From NCBI GenBank assembly GCA_900766945.1, contig CAAFXD010000134.1, positions 1 through 7,875 on the forward strand: a DNA stretch of 7,875 nucleotides, given 5' to 3'. The DNA comes from Clostridia bacterium. Its GTDB lineage: Bacteria; Bacillota; Clostridia; Oscillospirales; Acutalibacteraceae. The position numbers and the translations under genes were made by a program. How positions within the stretch are numbered: the first letter of the stretch is position 1; each line of letters begins with the position of its first letter. The notes beneath the pieces were generated by a model. The model did no database searches. It saw nothing but the letters and a program-made list of their open reading frames with translations, and was not told where the DNA came from. This document shows positions 6,641 to 7,875 of the stretch, piece after piece.

Positions 6641-7086
6641 TCACGACTCCATTTTATGATACTGCAACGCGCAAATGTCGTCACCTTTGGCAATGCATTT
6701 CGGCAAATCCAACACACTGCCGTAGTTTTCCCCGATGCCGTGGTCGCCGCACATCGCAATATCGCAGAGTTTGGCGATTTCCTCGTCCGTGCAACCCGCG
6801 TTCTGCTACGCTTTCACAAGCGGACAGTAGTGGAAATCAATGGACAGCTTGTCATCGGTGCTTTCCACGATTTTCATTTCAAAAACCAACTGAGCAGGCT
6901 TTGAAAACAGCGTCTTGCGAAGCCCTTTTAAGCTGTCGGTTTTCCCTTTTTTGACCAAATCCGCGCCTTGCGTCAGCCCACAGCGTCGCACAGCAAATAC
7001 AGCCAAAACGCGCGGTGCTCCAACTGTGCGCGAATGGCTTGCAAGGCCGCATTTTTGTACTTCGGTTCGTTTTTTACTTTGCGCAT
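6641..7086 (-). pseudogene. Broken L-2-amino-thiazoline-4-carboxylate hydrolase-like gene
   Basis: Conceptual translation resembles the small clostridial proteins annotated as ATC hydrolase (a cysteine-forming hydrolase in pseudomonads; role in Clostridia unclear). Reading from the ATG at 7086 (AGGAAG ribosome site about 8 nt upstream) gives MRKVKNEPKYKNAALQ... then EHRAFWLYLLCDAVG and a TGA at 6975-6973. Homology resumes in another frame (QGADLVKKGKTDSLKGLRK, then FEMKIVESTDDKLSIDFHYC). It meets an amber TAG at 6808-6806, where a Trp (TGG) is expected in the PLVKAWQ-type motif. It then continues cleanly as TDEEIAKLCDIAMCGD, GIGENYG and CIAKGDDICALQYHK to a TGA at 6643-6641. The two lesions, and possibly a short deletion at the frameshift since the family region between LLCDxA and the next block seems longer, make it nonfunctional as one protein. 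It lies between intact GNAT and phosphoglycerol transferase genes. The family name comes from recall; the broken state is directly visible. Confidence 0.75.
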
Positions 7087-7119
7087 TTTTAAGACTTCCT
7101 AATGTAATAATTTGTTTTT

Positions 7120-7548
7120 TTAAAGTGGCATTTCCATATCTCTATGCGGAATTCTGCCGTCCAAATATTCCGCGCCGTATTCTCGGAACCCGAATTTGTT
7201 GTAAAACGGAACGGCATAACTTTGTGCGCTGACATAGGCGCGCACGGCGCCCTCTGCTTTCGCTTTTTCCAAAAGCGCCGAGACGATTTCTGCCCCCAAA
7301 TGCTTGCCGCGGTATGCTTTCAATACCGCGATGCGGCCTAATTTTGCCGTGCCGTTTTCGAGTAGCACCAGCCGCCCCGTTGCAACGGGCGTTTCCCCGT
7401 CAAACAGCACAAGATGCGGGCAAGCCTTGTCGTAATCGTCAAATTCTTCTTGGAGTGTGTAGCCCTGTTCCTCGACGAAAACGGTTTTGCGCACTGCGGC
7501 AGACGGCGCATACTCCTCGCCGCTTTCGTACCATACTGCTCGGGTCAT
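7120..7548 (-). CDS. GNAT family N-acetyltransferase
   Basis: A complete 142-residue GCN5-related acetyltransferase that transfers an acetyl group from acetyl-CoA to an unidentified amine. The N-terminal signature VRKTVFVEEQGYTLQEEFDD (19-38) and HLVLFDGETPVATGRL (45-60) place it in the ElaA/YjcF-like group. Motif A is KLGRIAVLKAYRGKHLGAEI (69-88). The acetyl-CoA pyrophosphate loop RGKHLG has His83 where the usual (R/Q)xxGxG pattern has glycine. Motif B follows as YVSAQSYAVPFYNKFGFREYG (Tyr116 a candidate general acid), ending in GRIPHRDMEM. Its ATG overlaps the lacZ stop codon (ATGA, 4 nt), with a weak AAGGTG ribosome site inside lacZ, so it is probably translationally coupled. The broken hydrolase follows after 33 nt. 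Substrate is not predictable from sequence. Confidence 0.92.
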   Translation of the reverse strand: MTRAVWYESGEEYAPSAAVRKTVFVEEQGYTLQEEFDDYDKACPHLVLFDGETPVATGRLVLLENGTAKLGRIAVLKAYRGKHLGAEIVSALLEKAKAEGAVRAYVSAQSYAVPFYNKFGFREYGAEYLDGRIPHRDMEMPL

Positions 7549-7875
7549 TCGGTTTCACCTTCAAACGGCTTCATTGCAAATCGGAACTTTAATTCGTCTT
7601 TAAAGGTAAAACGGTATTTTTCAAGCGCGTCCGGCCCGCACGCATTGGAGCCTGCCCCGCGCATGAAGCCGTCAATGGACAAAAATGTGGTATTCTGCGC
7701 GCGCAAATCCTCGCGGTGCTTTGCCTCGCACAGCAAGCTTTGTGTGTATTCGTGTACACTGAAACTGAATTTCGGCATGCCGATGAATTCCACGCCGCAA
7801 CCGTTTTTATCAAACAAACGCAAATACTTTGTGCCGCCGTGGTTGCCGTTGTCCTGCGGTTTAATGTAATTTTCG
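7545..7875 (-). CDS. lacZ: Beta-galactosidase (LacZ, GH2), C-terminal end only
   Basis: The last 109 residues of a LacZ-type glycoside hydrolase family 2 beta-galactosidase; the gene runs off the right edge, and the frame is open to 7875. The visible part is the end of the C-terminal beta-sandwich (Bgal small chain domain): NYIKPQDNGNHGGTKY, corresponding to the conserved PQ/PxENG segment, then FSFSVHEYTQSLL, AKHREDL, FLSIDGFMRGAGSNACGP and LEKYRFTF. The last blocks align with the tail of E. coli LacZ (SHRHLL...TWLNIDGFHMGIG). At the position of E. coli Trp999, which lines the aglycone site, this protein has Phe; other LacZ relatives also vary there. The stop overlaps the GNAT start by 4 nt. 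The catalytic residues and promoter are outside the window, so activity and regulation cannot be judged. Confidence 0.87.
   Translation of the reverse strand, partial: ENYIKPQDNGNHGGTKYLRLFDKNGCGVEFIGMPKFSFSVHEYTQSLLCEAKHREDLRAQNTTFLSIDGFMRGAGSNACGPDALEKYRFTFKDELKFRFAMKPFEGETE

Noticed and set aside
6135..6659. Plus-strand open frame opposite the phosphoglycerol transferase N-terminus
   Set aside because: The minus-strand frame shows membrane segments and family motifs; the plus-strand peptide is low-complexity Thr/Ser/Lys sequence with no recognisable domain.
6806..6808. TAG amber codon read as recoded sense (pyrrolysine or reassigned TAG), since no intact gene in the window ends in TAG
   Set aside because: The same gene also has an independent frameshift with a TGA, and the affected position is expected to be Trp, one G-to-A change from TAG. 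Six or seven TAA/TGA stops are too few to infer a changed code.

Overview
The window looks like chromosomal DNA from a Gram-positive, low-to-mid GC gut-type Firmicute (class Clostridia; this is inferred from protein style and codon use, and no rRNA or marker phylogeny could be run). Strong purine-rich Shine-Dalgarno sequences, a zinc-knuckle ValRS, a small GT8 enzyme beginning MNILVTLNSGY, a clostridial-style ATC-hydrolase-like remnant and a beta-galactosidase tail all fit that assignment.

Layout. Bases 1-4700 read on the + strand and 4751-7875 on the - strand, converging on a perfect 13-bp hairpin at 4707-4739. On the + strand: (1) the 3' end of a REP-associated tyrosine (HUH/Y1) transposase, 1-309, whose coding sequence contains a GC-rich palindrome flanked by GTAG, the layout of a REP element; (2) valS, 336-2969, valyl-tRNA synthetase, closed by a clear rho-independent terminator; (3) a two-gene overlapping unit, 3158-4700, of a GT8 glycosyltransferase and a TVP38/TMEM64 (VTT-domain) membrane protein. 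On the - strand, in transcription order: (4) the C-terminal end of a LacZ-type beta-galactosidase, 7875-7545; (5) a GNAT acetyltransferase, 7548-7120, overlapping lacZ by 4 nt; (6) a broken L-2-amino-thiazoline-4-carboxylate hydrolase-like gene, 7086-6641, with one frameshift and one amber codon; (7) a 623-aa membrane-anchored sulfatase-fold phosphoglycerol transferase (OpgB/LtaS type), 6622-4751. These four lie head to tail with gaps of -4, 33 and 18 nt, so they probably form one transcript.

How the genes fit together. valS is housekeeping. The GT8/VTT pair and the convergent phosphoglycerol transferase all point to the cell envelope (sugar transfer, lipid handling, glycerol-phosphate decoration), but they are not co-transcribed, so a joint pathway is only a suggestion. 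The lacZ-GNAT-(broken hydrolase)-phosphoglycerol transferase string has no obvious single pathway. No gene-free stretch exceeds 300 bases; the largest gap is 2970-3157. No tRNA, rRNA, CRISPR array, prophage or T-box leader was seen. I found no convincing new multi-gene system. The most interesting signal is the REP-like element embedded in frame inside the transposase gene.
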